Assembly: GCA_013203525.1 (NCBI GenBank) | Contig: JABMQB010000800.1 | Coordinates: forward strand, 1-7,352 | Direction: 5' to 3' | Source: Mariniphaga sp. | GTDB lineage: Bacteria; Bacteroidota; Bacteroidia; Bacteroidales; Prolixibacteraceae | Length of the DNA: 7,352 bases | Shown: positions 1 through 6,759 of the stretch, piece by piece | How the letters are laid out: each line of letters starts with the position of its first letter | Numbering within the stretch: the first letter of the stretch is position 1 | Program-made: the position numbers and the translations under genes | Notes under the pieces: model-generated | Databases searched by the model: none | Told to the model about the DNA's origin: nothing | The model's input: the letters and a program-made list of their open reading frames with translations, nothing else

Positions 1-877
1 CTTCTGTAGCTTCCGGAAACATTGGTGCTAACAAGGGATAACAATGAACCATTCCGGTCCCTTTCCTGAATGTTACATTTACGCCGGTATCCTTTGCTTT
101 TTGATAAAATTTTTCTCCGTCATCAAACAATTCATCATTTTCTGCTGAGTTTATTAAAAGTGGGGGAAGACCTTTTAATTCACCATACAAAGGTGATATA
201 AGCGGCAAATCAGCATTATTACTGCCAACATAATGTTTGCTAAATACAAACCATGAATTTAATGGTGCCGGTGAAAGTTTATTTTTTGTTCGATAAGAAT
301 CGCTTGAACAAGTTAAGTCTGTCCATGGTGAAATAGCAACGGCAGCTGCTGGTAAGGCAATATTATCTTCCTTTAAAGCAAGAAGAATTGCCAGGCATAA
401 ACCACCTCCGGCCGATTCTCCGGCAATGACAATATTTTTTGGCTTAAATCCTGATTTAAGCAGCCATTTGTACATTCTTACTGAATCATTCAACGCAGCG
501 GGAAAAGGATTTTCCGGGGCTAATCTGTATTCATAAATTAAATTGGTAACACCTGAGAATTTTGCAAGTTTTGACACAAATCCCCTATGGTCGCTACACG
601 ATCCGGAAACATATCCACCTCCGTGAACATAAAGAACTATTTTTTTACGGTTTGTATCATCTGGTATCAACCATTCCGATTTTAAACCTTCGATTATTTC
701 TGTTTCTATCTTTATTCCTGATGGAATCTTTGCGTATTTAGCAGCCCCTTTTTCGCAACGTACCCTAAAATCAGCAATTGAAGTATTTAAATCAAATTTT
801 TCTTTTTTGAATTTACCCCTCAATAAATGTGCATTTCTTATTAAGAAATTAAATAAACCGCTTTTAAAACTTGCCAT
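1..877 (-). CDS. HSL-family (family IV) alpha/beta-hydrolase, esterase/lipase, 3' end cut by window edge
   Basis: Reading the minus strand from ATG at 877-875 gives 292 codons without a stop, running off the left edge. The family usually has about 305-315 residues, so probably only the last 15-25 are missing. Seen in the translation: the oxyanion-hole motif HGGGY at residues 85-89, YRLAPE at 117-122, the nucleophile elbow GESAGG at 153-158 (Ser155), SPWTDL at 183-188, the acid in NDELFDDG (Asp248), and the histidine in GMVHCYPL (His278). These match the hormone-sensitive-lipase group of carboxylic ester hydrolases. There is no signal peptide, so it is probably cytoplasmic. The start is supported by an N-terminal cap segment typical of the family and by upstream non-coding DNA. 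It lies 66 nt downstream of the Crp/Fnr-type gene on the same strand, so co-transcription is possible. The substrate cannot be deduced; a short-chain acyl ester is the family default. Confidence 0.93.
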   Translation of the reverse strand, partial: MASFKSGLFNFLIRNAHLLRGKFKKEKFDLNTSIADFRVRCEKGAAKYAKIPSGIKIETEIIEGLKSEWLIPDDTNRKKIVLYVHGGGYVSGSCSDHRGFVSKLAKFSGVTNLIYEYRLAPENPFPAALNDSVRMYKWLLKSGFKPKNIVIAGESAGGGLCLAILLALKEDNIALPAAAVAISPWTDLTCSSDSYRTKNKLSPAPLNSWFVFSKHYVGSNNADLPLISPLYGELKGLPPLLINSAENDELFDDGEKFYQKAKDTGVNVTFRKGTGMVHCYPLLAPMFPEATE

Positions 878-943
878 TTTTAATTCAAATAAATCTTAAA
901 GTGCAAATCTCTGTAATCTTATTTAAAAAATACTTCACCTATG

Positions 944-1513
944 TTAATATTTAAGAGTATTTTTTCTGATCCGGCTTAACGACTGTGGTGCAATTCCTAA
1001 AAAGATTGATAAATATTTAAGAGGTATATTTTGTATCTGTCCGGGATATTTTTCTAAAAGTTTAATATATCGTTGTCTGGCCGATTCAGTTTTAATTTCA
1101 AATAATAATTCCTCTGTATAGCTCTGTACTTCATGAATAAAATTGCGGGTAAAAGTATTCCATGATTTCAGTTCAAGCAATTTATTTGATTGACTCAGTG
1201 TTGTTTGCCAGACAATTGATTTTTTTAATGCCTGGATGTTTTCTGTTGCAGGTGTTTGGTTTCTGAAACTATCTTTTGAAGTAAAACAATACGGAGCAAT
1301 GGTAAAAAACCTGGTAACATCGTTTCCATCGTTTAATACAAAATATCTAAGCAAACCCTCTTCAAGAAAATAGAAATACTTACAAATTCTTCCTTCAGCA
1401 AGAATAATCTCATTTTTGCTGTACTCTTTTTTATTAAATGCCTTTTGAATAAATTTCCATTCATGGTCAGGAAGTACAGTGTAATTTTCTATGAAATTTC
1501 TGAAAGCAATCAT
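944..1513 (-). CDS. Crp/Fnr-family transcriptional regulator (Bacteroidota type)
   Basis: The 189-residue protein has a cyclic-nucleotide-binding-like beta-roll at about 8-100, a long dimerisation helix at about 105-145, and a C-terminal helix-turn-helix at about 145-185. The stretch ARQRYIKLLEKYPG followed by IPLKYLSIFLGIAPQSLSRIRK is the usual ending of the Bacteroidota Crp/Fnr subgroup. The helix around residues 174-184 would be the recognition helix. The canonical cAMP phosphate-binding cassette (GE...RxA) is absent; the equivalent region is SKDSFRNQTPATE (79-91). There is no N-terminal cysteine cluster like that of Fnr. I therefore infer that it senses something other than cAMP or an Fe-S cluster, or needs no ligand. 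The ATG at 1513-1511 is the only plausible start. The hydrolase gene follows after 66 nt and could be a target or operon partner, but this is inference from position alone. Confidence 0.93.
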   Translation of the reverse strand: MIAFRNFIENYTVLPDHEWKFIQKAFNKKEYSKNEIILAEGRICKYFYFLEEGLLRYFVLNDGNDVTRFFTIAPYCFTSKDSFRNQTPATENIQALKKSIVWQTTLSQSNKLLELKSWNTFTRNFIHEVQSYTEELLFEIKTESARQRYIKLLEKYPGQIQNIPLKYLSIFLGIAPQSLSRIRKNTLKY

Positions 1514-1689
1514 TTTTTTGATGAAGTGGTGTTATTTTTATTTGATTCAATGTATGTGTAATATAGTTCTTATTCTTTAGATTTTTTCAATTGAACTTTC
1601 TCTTCATGGTGTTTAAAAGAGTGTGTATGAGAATGGTTGTTAAACTTTATGTTTTCCATACATTGGCATTTTGACCAGGTAAAACAAAA

Positions 1690-2058
1690 TTATGCCAAAC
1701 GCCTTCCAAAAGGAGTTAATGCCAGCGAAGCCATTTTAAAATGTTGCTTTCCCCAGGGAATTCCAATTATAGTAATGCTTAACAAAATTCCAAAAAACAG
1801 GTGAGTTAGCATAATCCAGATTCCACCAATTATAAGCCAGATGATATTCATTATTGTTGATAGGCATCCGGGTGCGTAATCCATATATTCAATTTTTTGC
1901 CCGAATGGCCAAAGGGCAAGAATACCCAGTTTAAATGCTTGTAATCCAAATGGAATACCAATAATAGTAATACACAAAACAAGGCCTGCCATTATATACT
2001 CAAGAAAAATAGCAAAACCGCCAAAAATAAGCCAGATAAGGTTGCCAAGAATTTTCAT
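1690..2058 (-). CDS. YccF-family (PF03733) small inner-membrane protein with two domain repeats
   Basis: This 122-residue hydrophobic protein consists of two copies of one roughly 50-residue unit. Copy one begins GNLIWLIFGG (5-14) and ends ITIIGIPFG...LALWPFG (30-53). Copy two begins MNIIWLIIGG (70-79) and ends ITIIGIPWG...LALTPFG (95-118). The copies are offset by 65 residues. This arrangement is diagnostic of the YccF inner-membrane component domain family. Each unit should contribute hydrophobic helices, giving about four membrane segments joined by a short acidic loop (56-65). No biochemical function is established for the family. E. coli YccF is about 148 residues, so this copy is slightly shorter, but both repeats are intact. 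It starts with ATG 133 nt after the PD40 lipoprotein gene and is followed by 176 nt before the regulator. The frame stays open for 39 codons beyond its TAA stop (see findings). Confidence 0.93.
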   Translation of the reverse strand: MKILGNLIWLIFGGFAIFLEYIMAGLVLCITIIGIPFGLQAFKLGILALWPFGQKIEYMDYAPGCLSTIMNIIWLIIGGIWIMLTHLFFGILLSITIIGIPWGKQHFKMASLALTPFGRRLA

Positions 2059-2143
2059 AGAAGTATAATATTAATGTTGTTTGTTACTTGTTACGGGTTT
2101 CTTGTTTGTTTTCGAATATTAATAGATTGATTATTTCAATAAT

Positions 2144-2185
2144 TAGAACTTTTCGTACTTTGAATTTCGTATATCGAATTTTGTA
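2144..2185. repeat. Degenerate 14-bp tandem repeat, three units
   Basis: Read on the minus strand, three consecutive 14-mers follow the lipoprotein stop: TACAAAATTCGATA (2185-2172), TACGAAATTCAAAG (2171-2158) and TACGAAAAGTTCTA (2157-2144). Units one and two match at 10 of 14 positions; unit three matches mainly in its first half. The repeat lies in the 133-nt spacer between the lipoprotein gene and the yccF-like gene. It may be slippage-derived spacer DNA rather than a functional site. Confidence 0.4.
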
Positions 2186-2191
2186 TTTCCT

Positions 2192-3190
2192 TTACTTATC
2201 AGGATAAACAGCCTTTGTTTTTAAATCAATAATAAAATCGGCTTTCATCCAGTATATATTTGAGTTTCCGTTTTCAGGTGAATTGTGCATTTCTTTTAAA
2301 CTTTCAAAAGTTAACTCTTTTTTTGTTTCAGCAGAAGTTTTTGAACTCATAAAAAAGAAATACTCTCCATCGGGTGAAAAACCTGCTGAATATTCAAACC
2401 TGCTTGAAGAATTTATTTTACCGCCAAGGCTGATTAACTCACTCCAACCATTTTCCGCGTCGTTAAATGAAATATAATAATCGGTTGCGCCTTTTGAATC
2501 TGGCAATCCAAATACCGGGACAATTATAAAATTTTCATCTTTACCGATTGAGGCATTATAGCGGGCCAATCCTCCGTTTACTTGTTCAGGAAGCTTTTCT
2601 GCAGCAGTATATTTACCGTTTCTGAATTCGGATCGGAAAATATATTCTCTACCTTCCTCCCGTGTAAAATAAAGGTTGCCATTTTTTGTTACGCTTGGAA
2701 AAAATTCGGCTCCTTCAGAGTTTATTGTCGTATCCATTGGGTATGGTTTTCCCCACCAGTCATTTTCTCTATCTGCAACCCAAATGTCAGTTACAAAAGG
2801 ATTTTCAGGAGTGAAGTCACAATCTTTGTTTGTTACAAAGTAAAATTTTGATCCATCGGGTGAAATAAAGGGCTCGATGTAAATAAATGCCGGATCGGTT
2901 GCAAAATCCACTACTTCAGGATTTGTCCATCCTTCTTCGGTTTCTTTACAAAAAAGTATGGTTGAATAGGATGAGTTTCCAATATTTACACAAAAATAAA
3001 TTTCTTTGCCATCAGGGGTAAATGTAATATCCCTGGTTGGCATTCCTGTATTAATAATTCCAGCTGCAAATAAAACCGGTTCGTTGCCAGGTAATGTCTG
3101 CCCCAGGTATGGACCATTTAGTTTCTCTGTTTTGTAGGAACAAGCAAAAAGAAAAACAAGTATAATGCTAATTAATATTGAATGTCTCAT
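2192..3190 (-). CDS. PD40 (WD40-like) beta-propeller lipoprotein
   Basis: I take ATG at 3190-3188 as the start, giving 332 residues. It begins MRHSILISIILVFLFAC, a lipoprotein signal peptide with the lipobox cysteine at 17. The open frame extends 13 codons further to a GTG at 3229, but that would place an unusual hydrophobic stretch before the signal. After the cysteine comes a PYLGQTLPG stretch, which I recognise from Bacteroidota PD40 proteins. It is followed by repeated propeller strands of the form F.PDG..I/FYF at about 55-66, 108-118, 165-175, 212-224 and 269-281. The C-terminus (GNSNIYWMKADFI) is also typical of these proteins. The function is unknown: such propellers usually bind proteins or glycans, and no catalytic motif is visible. 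It should be membrane-anchored, facing the periplasm or cell surface. It starts 35 nt after the glycine-zipper gene, so the two are probably co-transcribed. A TAATTTTG at 3236-3229 matches the -7 consensus but lies in the end of the upstream gene and has no -33 partner. Confidence 0.9.
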   Translation of the reverse strand: MRHSILISIILVFLFACSYKTEKLNGPYLGQTLPGNEPVLFAAGIINTGMPTRDITFTPDGKEIYFCVNIGNSSYSTILFCKETEEGWTNPEVVDFATDPAFIYIEPFISPDGSKFYFVTNKDCDFTPENPFVTDIWVADRENDWWGKPYPMDTTINSEGAEFFPSVTKNGNLYFTREEGREYIFRSEFRNGKYTAAEKLPEQVNGGLARYNASIGKDENFIIVPVFGLPDSKGATDYYISFNDAENGWSELISLGGKINSSSRFEYSAGFSPDGEYFFFMSSKTSAETKKELTFESLKEMHNSPENGNSNIYWMKADFIIDLKTKAVYPDK

Positions 3191-3225
3191 TATCTGGTAT
3201 ATAAAAAGTATATGAATAAACCAGC

Positions 3226-3594
3226 TCACAAAATTAAAACAAGTAATCCAATTAAAATGCCTGTAACAGATTTTTTGTTATATGTTTCAACAGTTTCATT
3301 ATTTTCTTCTTCTTTCTTTTGAAAGGCTGCGCTAATTGCAACACCAATAGCAACACCCATTCCTGGACCAATTGAAATTCCCAACGAAATATTATCTGTT
3401 ACTATACCAAAAACAAGGCCTATTGCAGCACCAAAGGCAATACCAATTCCAATACCTTTACCCATTGCAGAACTTGATTTTTGTCCGTGATTAATATTTT
3501 TTTGTAAAGCAGATTGCTTAAATAAGAGTACTAATAAAATCGAAATCAGCACGACTCCAATTATCAAAGCTATTATAACCAATAGATTTTTCAT
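3226..3594 (-). CDS. Small membrane protein with double glycine zipper, function unknown
   Basis: With ATG at 3594-3592 this encodes 122 residues. The frame can be extended upstream to a TTG at 3654, but a promoter-like element at 3618-3625 and the strong MKNLLVIIALIIG N-terminus favour the ATG. Segment one (4-25) is a transmembrane helix. A short polar linker (26-44) follows, then a Gly-rich hydrophobic hairpin (45-92). Glycines fall exactly every fourth residue at 47, 51, 55, 59 and 63, and again at 72, 76, 80 and 84, with a TDN turn between the runs. A charged KKEEENNE stretch (93-100) and a last hydrophobic segment (109-122) complete it. Glycine zippers pack helices tightly and occur in membrane oligomers and channels; here that is only an inference. 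The stop is 35 nt before the PD40 lipoprotein start, which suggests one transcript. I do not recognise a named gene. Confidence 0.75.
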   Translation of the reverse strand: MKNLLVIIALIIGVVLISILLVLLFKQSALQKNINHGQKSSSAMGKGIGIGIAFGAAIGLVFGIVTDNISLGISIGPGMGVAIGVAISAAFQKKEEENNETVETYNKKSVTGILIGLLVLIL

Positions 3595-3617
3595 AGTTAT
3601 TTGAATTAGTGTTTCTG

Positions 3618-3625
3618 CAAATCTA
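3618..3625 (-). promoter_or_regulatory. Candidate -7 promoter element for the glycine-zipper/lipoprotein transcript
   Basis: On the minus strand this reads TAGATTTG, an exact match to the Bacteroidota -7 consensus TAnnTTTG. It lies 23 nt upstream of the chosen ATG at 3594. A TTTG at 3655-3652 could act as the -33 element, but the 26-nt spacing exceeds the usual 19-21 nt, so the assignment is tentative. If real, transcription would start near 3611 and rule out the upstream TTG start. Confidence 0.35.
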
Positions 3626-3673
3626 TTTATTACAGAACTATTCTTAAAATACAAATTATAAATGTATGATTTA

Positions 3674-3688
3674 TATCTGAATCAGATA
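3674..3688. promoter_or_regulatory. Perfect 7-1-7 palindrome in divergent spacer, candidate operator
   Basis: TATCTGA, one A, then TCAGATA: both arms match perfectly. It is centred in the 218-bp spacer between the minus-strand glycine-zipper gene and the plus-strand S9 peptidase gene. It lies about 50 nt upstream of the candidate minus-strand -7 element and 125 nt upstream of the peptidase ATG, a position suited to an activator or a shared divergent regulator. There is no T-tract, and the arms are too short for a terminator. The binding protein is unknown. Confidence 0.35.
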
Positions 3689-3812
3689 ATTTTAACTTTA
3701 CCACTTCTTAACCGCAATTTCATAAACATTTTAAAATAAACTCATATTAAATCACAAAAAAATTTTATATGTTCGTTAGAAATACTTTCACAAATAATTA
3801 AAAATATTATTT

Positions 3813-6590
3813 ATGCATCGGTTTATTACATTTCTTTTTCTTATTGTCGGATTTATTGGCTATTCGCAACAGGTTGTTAAAAAACCTTTAACTTTTGAGG
3901 ATTATAAATTGTGGAAGAGTTTGGCAAACCGCCAGATATCGGAAAACGGTAAAGTTGTGGCTTATGAACTTAATCCGCAAAAAGGCGATGGCGTCTTGGT
4001 AATTCACCATTCAGAAAAGATCGATTCGTTAAAAAGGGGGACTGATGCTCAAATCAGCCCTGATAATAATTTTGTGGTCTATAATATTAAACCACCTGAA
4101 GATAGCGTACGAAAAGCAAAATTGGATAAAGTAAAAAAGGATAAAATGCCGGGTGATAGCCTGGGGATTTTTGTGTTCAAACATGATTCGGTTGTATTAT
4201 TTCCGGGAATTAAATCATTTAAAATTCCTGAAGAAAATGCCACATGGATTGCTTTTACATTAAAACATGTTGAAAAGAAAGATACAACTAAAAGCAAGGA
4301 TAGTAATAAGGAAATTAAACAGCCCGGCGACGATTTGGTATTATTTAATGTGGCTAATACTGATACTATGATTTTTCGACATGTAATCGAGTATCAAATC
4401 GCAAAAGAAGGAAGTAAAATATTAATGATTAGCCAGACTAAAGATTCGATACAGACCTATTCAAAAGTTCGTTTGTTTAATACATCCGATGGAACGGTAG
4501 AAACAGTTTTTAATTCGGAAGGATGGGCAAAAAAAGTTGTTTCTGATAATTTGGGTAGCCAATTTACTTTTCTTCATTCAACTGATACTGTAAAAGAAAA
4601 GGTTTATAAATTATATTATGGTTTATCAGAGGAGTCAGATGCTGAAGTAATTGTTGATAGTTATACTTCAGGCATTCCAATTGGTTGGTCGCCAAGCGAT
4701 AATGGCAGAATATATTTTTCTGATGATGGATTAAAATTGTATTTCGGGACCGCAGTATCACCTGAGCCAGAACCCAAAGATACCTTGCTTGATGAAGAAA
4801 AACCAAAACTCGATGTTTGGCATTGGCAGGATTTAACCTTGCAACCTCAACAGAAAATAAATCTGGATAATGAAAAAAAACGTACTTATTTAGCTGTATA
4901 TCATACCGATATAAAAAGATACATACAGTTGGCTGATTTGTATATTAAAAACGTAAGTACAATTCAAAAAGGAAATGGTACGGTTGCACTGGGAAACGAT
5001 GATTCACCCTATTTAAGGGCTTCGAGTTGGACCGGAGAACGAAACAGTGATTATTACCTTGTTGATCTTAAAACAGGGATTAAAAGGCAATTGACAAAAA
5101 ACAGCTCGTATACTCGTTTATCACCGGCAGGAAAATATGTGGCATGGTACAACAATTCAGATAGTAGTTTTTATGCAAAATCTACCAGCATCGAATTGCC
5201 TGATACAATAGCTTTAACAAAAAAAATTCCGGTTTCATTTTATAACGAAAGGCATGATACACCTTCTGACCCACGGCCATATGGAATTGCAGGTTGGGCC
5301 ATCGATGATAGGTTTGTGTTTATTTACGACCGTTACGATATTTGGAAAATTGATCCAATTGGAGAAAAAGTGCCTGTGAATATTACAAAAGCTTTTGGGC
5401 GAAGAAATAATACCCGGTTGAGGTATATTCGGCTGGATAGAGAAGAAGAATTTATTTCAACAGATAAAGATATAATTTTACAGGCTTTTGATGAACGTAC
5501 CATGTCATCAGGATTTTTTAAAACATCATTTAATTCAGTAAAAGATCCAAAATTATTGTTGGTTGATAAATTTTCCTTTTCAAATCCCATAAAAGCAAAA
5601 GATGCTAATAAACTGATTTGGACAAAAGAAGATGTTCAAACCTATCCTGACCTTTGGATTAGCGACCTCGATTTTGAAAATCGTGAGAAATTATCGGATG
5701 CTAATCCTCAACAGAAAATATATATCTGGTCTACTGTCGAAATGGTTGAATGGACATCGTTTACCGGTGAAACATTAAAGGGTTTGCTCTATAAACCTGA
5801 ATATTTTAATCCAACAAAAAAATATCCTACAATAGTTTATTTTTATGAAAGAAATGCCGAAACTATTCACAGGCATTATTCCCCATCTCCCAGCCGTTCA
5901 ACCATTAATAAAACTTTTTATCCAAGCAATGGGTATTTGGTGTTTATTCCTGATATTACTTATCAGGACGGTTATCCGGGGCAAAGTGCCTATAATGCAA
6001 TTGTGAGTGGTGTAAATTATTTAATTAATGAATTTTCATTTGTTGATAAGGAAAAAATTGGTTTACAGGGGCAAAGTTGGGGTGGTTACCAAACTGTATT
6101 CCTGATAACTGAAACGGATATGTTTGCTGCTGCAATGGGTGGTGCTCCTGTTTCTAATATGACAAGTGCATACGGTGGAATCCGTTGGGGAACGGGTATG
6201 AGCCGAATGTTTCAATATGAACATACTCAAAGCAGGATTGGTGGTACGTTATGGGAAAAACCATTACTTTATCTTGAAAATTCTCCGGTTTTCCATGCAC
6301 CGAAAATTAACACCCCTTTGCTGATGATGCATAACGATGACGATGGCGCTGTGCCATGGTATCAGGGGATTGAAATGTTCGTTGCAATGAGAAGGCTTGA
6401 TAAACCTGCCTGGATGCTTACATACAATGGTGAGCCACATAATCTGAAAGGCTCAAGTTGGGCAAACAGGGTTGATTTAAGTAAACGTATGTTCCAGTTT
6501 TTTAATCATTATTTAAAAGGGCAGCCAATGCCTGAATGGATGAAGAAAGGTGTACCTGCAACAGAAAAAGGTAAAAACTTAGGGTATTAG
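3813..6590 (+). CDS. Secreted S9-family (prolyl oligopeptidase family) serine peptidase
   Basis: This 925-residue protein starts with a signal peptide (about 1-18, MHRFITFLFLIVGFIGYS) and a predicted cleavage before QQ, so it is exported. Residues of about 30-640 form the region expected to fold as the S9 beta-propeller. It contains charged insertions, for example the Lys/Asp-rich stretch near 152-172. The alpha/beta-hydrolase domain runs from about 645 to 915. The catalytic set is visible: Ser755 in GQSWGGY, Asp844 in HNDDDGAVPW, His876 in GEPHNLKG. Tyr678 sits where S9 enzymes place the oxyanion tyrosine, although the usual YGGP-like motif here reads YERN. At 925 residues it is longer than DPP4 or prolyl oligopeptidase (about 700-770) but close to other long Bacteroidota S9 proteins. 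It is expected to cleave peptides in the periplasm; proline specificity is not shown by the sequence. It is monocistronic: divergent from the left cluster and followed by a terminator 25 nt after its stop. Confidence 0.95.
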   Translation: MHRFITFLFLIVGFIGYSQQVVKKPLTFEDYKLWKSLANRQISENGKVVAYELNPQKGDGVLVIHHSEKIDSLKRGTDAQISPDNNFVVYNIKPPEDSVRKAKLDKVKKDKMPGDSLGIFVFKHDSVVLFPGIKSFKIPEENATWIAFTLKHVEKKDTTKSKDSNKEIKQPGDDLVLFNVANTDTMIFRHVIEYQIAKEGSKILMISQTKDSIQTYSKVRLFNTSDGTVETVFNSEGWAKKVVSDNLGSQFTFLHSTDTVKEKVYKLYYGLSEESDAEVIVDSYTSGIPIGWSPSDNGRIYFSDDGLKLYFGTAVSPEPEPKDTLLDEEKPKLDVWHWQDLTLQPQQKINLDNEKKRTYLAVYHTDIKRYIQLADLYIKNVSTIQKGNGTVALGNDDSPYLRASSWTGERNSDYYLVDLKTGIKRQLTKNSSYTRLSPAGKYVAWYNNSDSSFYAKSTSIELPDTIALTKKIPVSFYNERHDTPSDPRPYGIAGWAIDDRFVFIYDRYDIWKIDPIGEKVPVNITKAFGRRNNTRLRYIRLDREEEFISTDKDIILQAFDERTMSSGFFKTSFNSVKDPKLLLVDKFSFSNPIKAKDANKLIWTKEDVQTYPDLWISDLDFENREKLSDANPQQKIYIWSTVEMVEWTSFTGETLKGLLYKPEYFNPTKKYPTIVYFYERNAETIHRHYSPSPSRSTINKTFYPSNGYLVFIPDITYQDGYPGQSAYNAIVSGVNYLINEFSFVDKEKIGLQGQSWGGYQTVFLITETDMFAAAMGGAPVSNMTSAYGGIRWGTGMSRMFQYEHTQSRIGGTLWEKPLLYLENSPVFHAPKINTPLLMMHNDDDGAVPWYQGIEMFVAMRRLDKPAWMLTYNGEPHNLKGSSWANRVDLSKRMFQFFNHYLKGQPMPEWMKKGVPATEKGKNLGY

Positions 6591-6614
6591 GTTAAATAAA
6601 ATTTTGAAAATATT

Positions 6615-6642
6615 AAGAGCCGGAATATTTCCGGCTTTTTTG
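6615..6642 (+). terminator. Intrinsic terminator of the S9 peptidase gene
   Basis: The arms AGCCGGAA (6618-6625) and TTCCGGCT (6629-6636) pair perfectly around a three-base TAT loop. Outer A-U and G-U pairs can extend the stem to about 11 bp. A run of six T (6636-6641) follows directly. It begins 25 nt after the stop codon and points with the gene. The upstream A residues are too interrupted to make it a good terminator on the other strand. Confidence 0.88.
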
Positions 6643-6675
6643 TTTGTCAGGAATTTTGAGGCGGTTATCGAAAAA

Positions 6676-6708
6676 TTTGGCTGGTTGAAAAGTTTATTTT
6701 CATTTTTG
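6676..6708 (+). promoter_or_regulatory. Candidate promoter for the DUF4252 lipoprotein gene
   Basis: TTTG at 6676-6679 is followed, after 21 nt, by CATTTTTG at 6701-6708. This matches the Bacteroidota -33 TTTG / -7 TAnnTTTG pattern with one mismatch (C for the first T). It would start transcription near 6714 and give a leader of about 45 nt to the ATG at 6760. A small inverted repeat TGAAAA-N5-TTTTCA (6686-6702) overlaps the spacer and the start of the -7 element. The position just after a strong terminator fits an independent transcript. Confidence 0.45.
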
Positions 6709-6759
6709 AAGTAACGAATTGATAGGTTCTACGTCATAACTGAAACAAAACTTAAAGCC

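Noticed and set aside
2130..2143. Short A/T-only inverted repeat (ATTAT...ATAAT) after the lipoprotein gene as a terminator
   Set aside because: Only five A-U pairs and no following T-run on the minus strand; too weak to call.
2283..2851. Two plus-strand open frames (2283-2477 and 2582-2851) opposite the PD40 lipoprotein
   Set aside because: They lie entirely antisense to a convincing propeller gene, have no recognisable domain and no start context, and are explained as coding shadows.
3191..3229. GTG start at 3229 for the lipoprotein, overlapping the preceding TGA stop as GTGA
   Set aside because: It would imply translational coupling, but it adds 13 residues before a complete lipoprotein signal peptide that begins at ATG 3190. 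The internal ATG is more credible.
3229..3236. TAATTTTG on the minus strand as an internal promoter for the lipoprotein gene
   Set aside because: It matches the -7 consensus but is formed by the last codons of the upstream gene and has no TTTG at a suitable distance.
3595..3654. TTG start at 3654 for the glycine-zipper protein
   Set aside because: The added 20 residues have no membrane or signal character, and the best promoter-like element lies inside them. ATG at 3594 gives a normal N-terminus.
4079..5590. Minus-strand open frames (4079-4297, 4564-4806, 5333-5590) inside the S9 peptidase gene
   Set aside because: The sense strand encodes an uninterrupted 925-residue enzyme; the antisense translations show no domain and are shadows.
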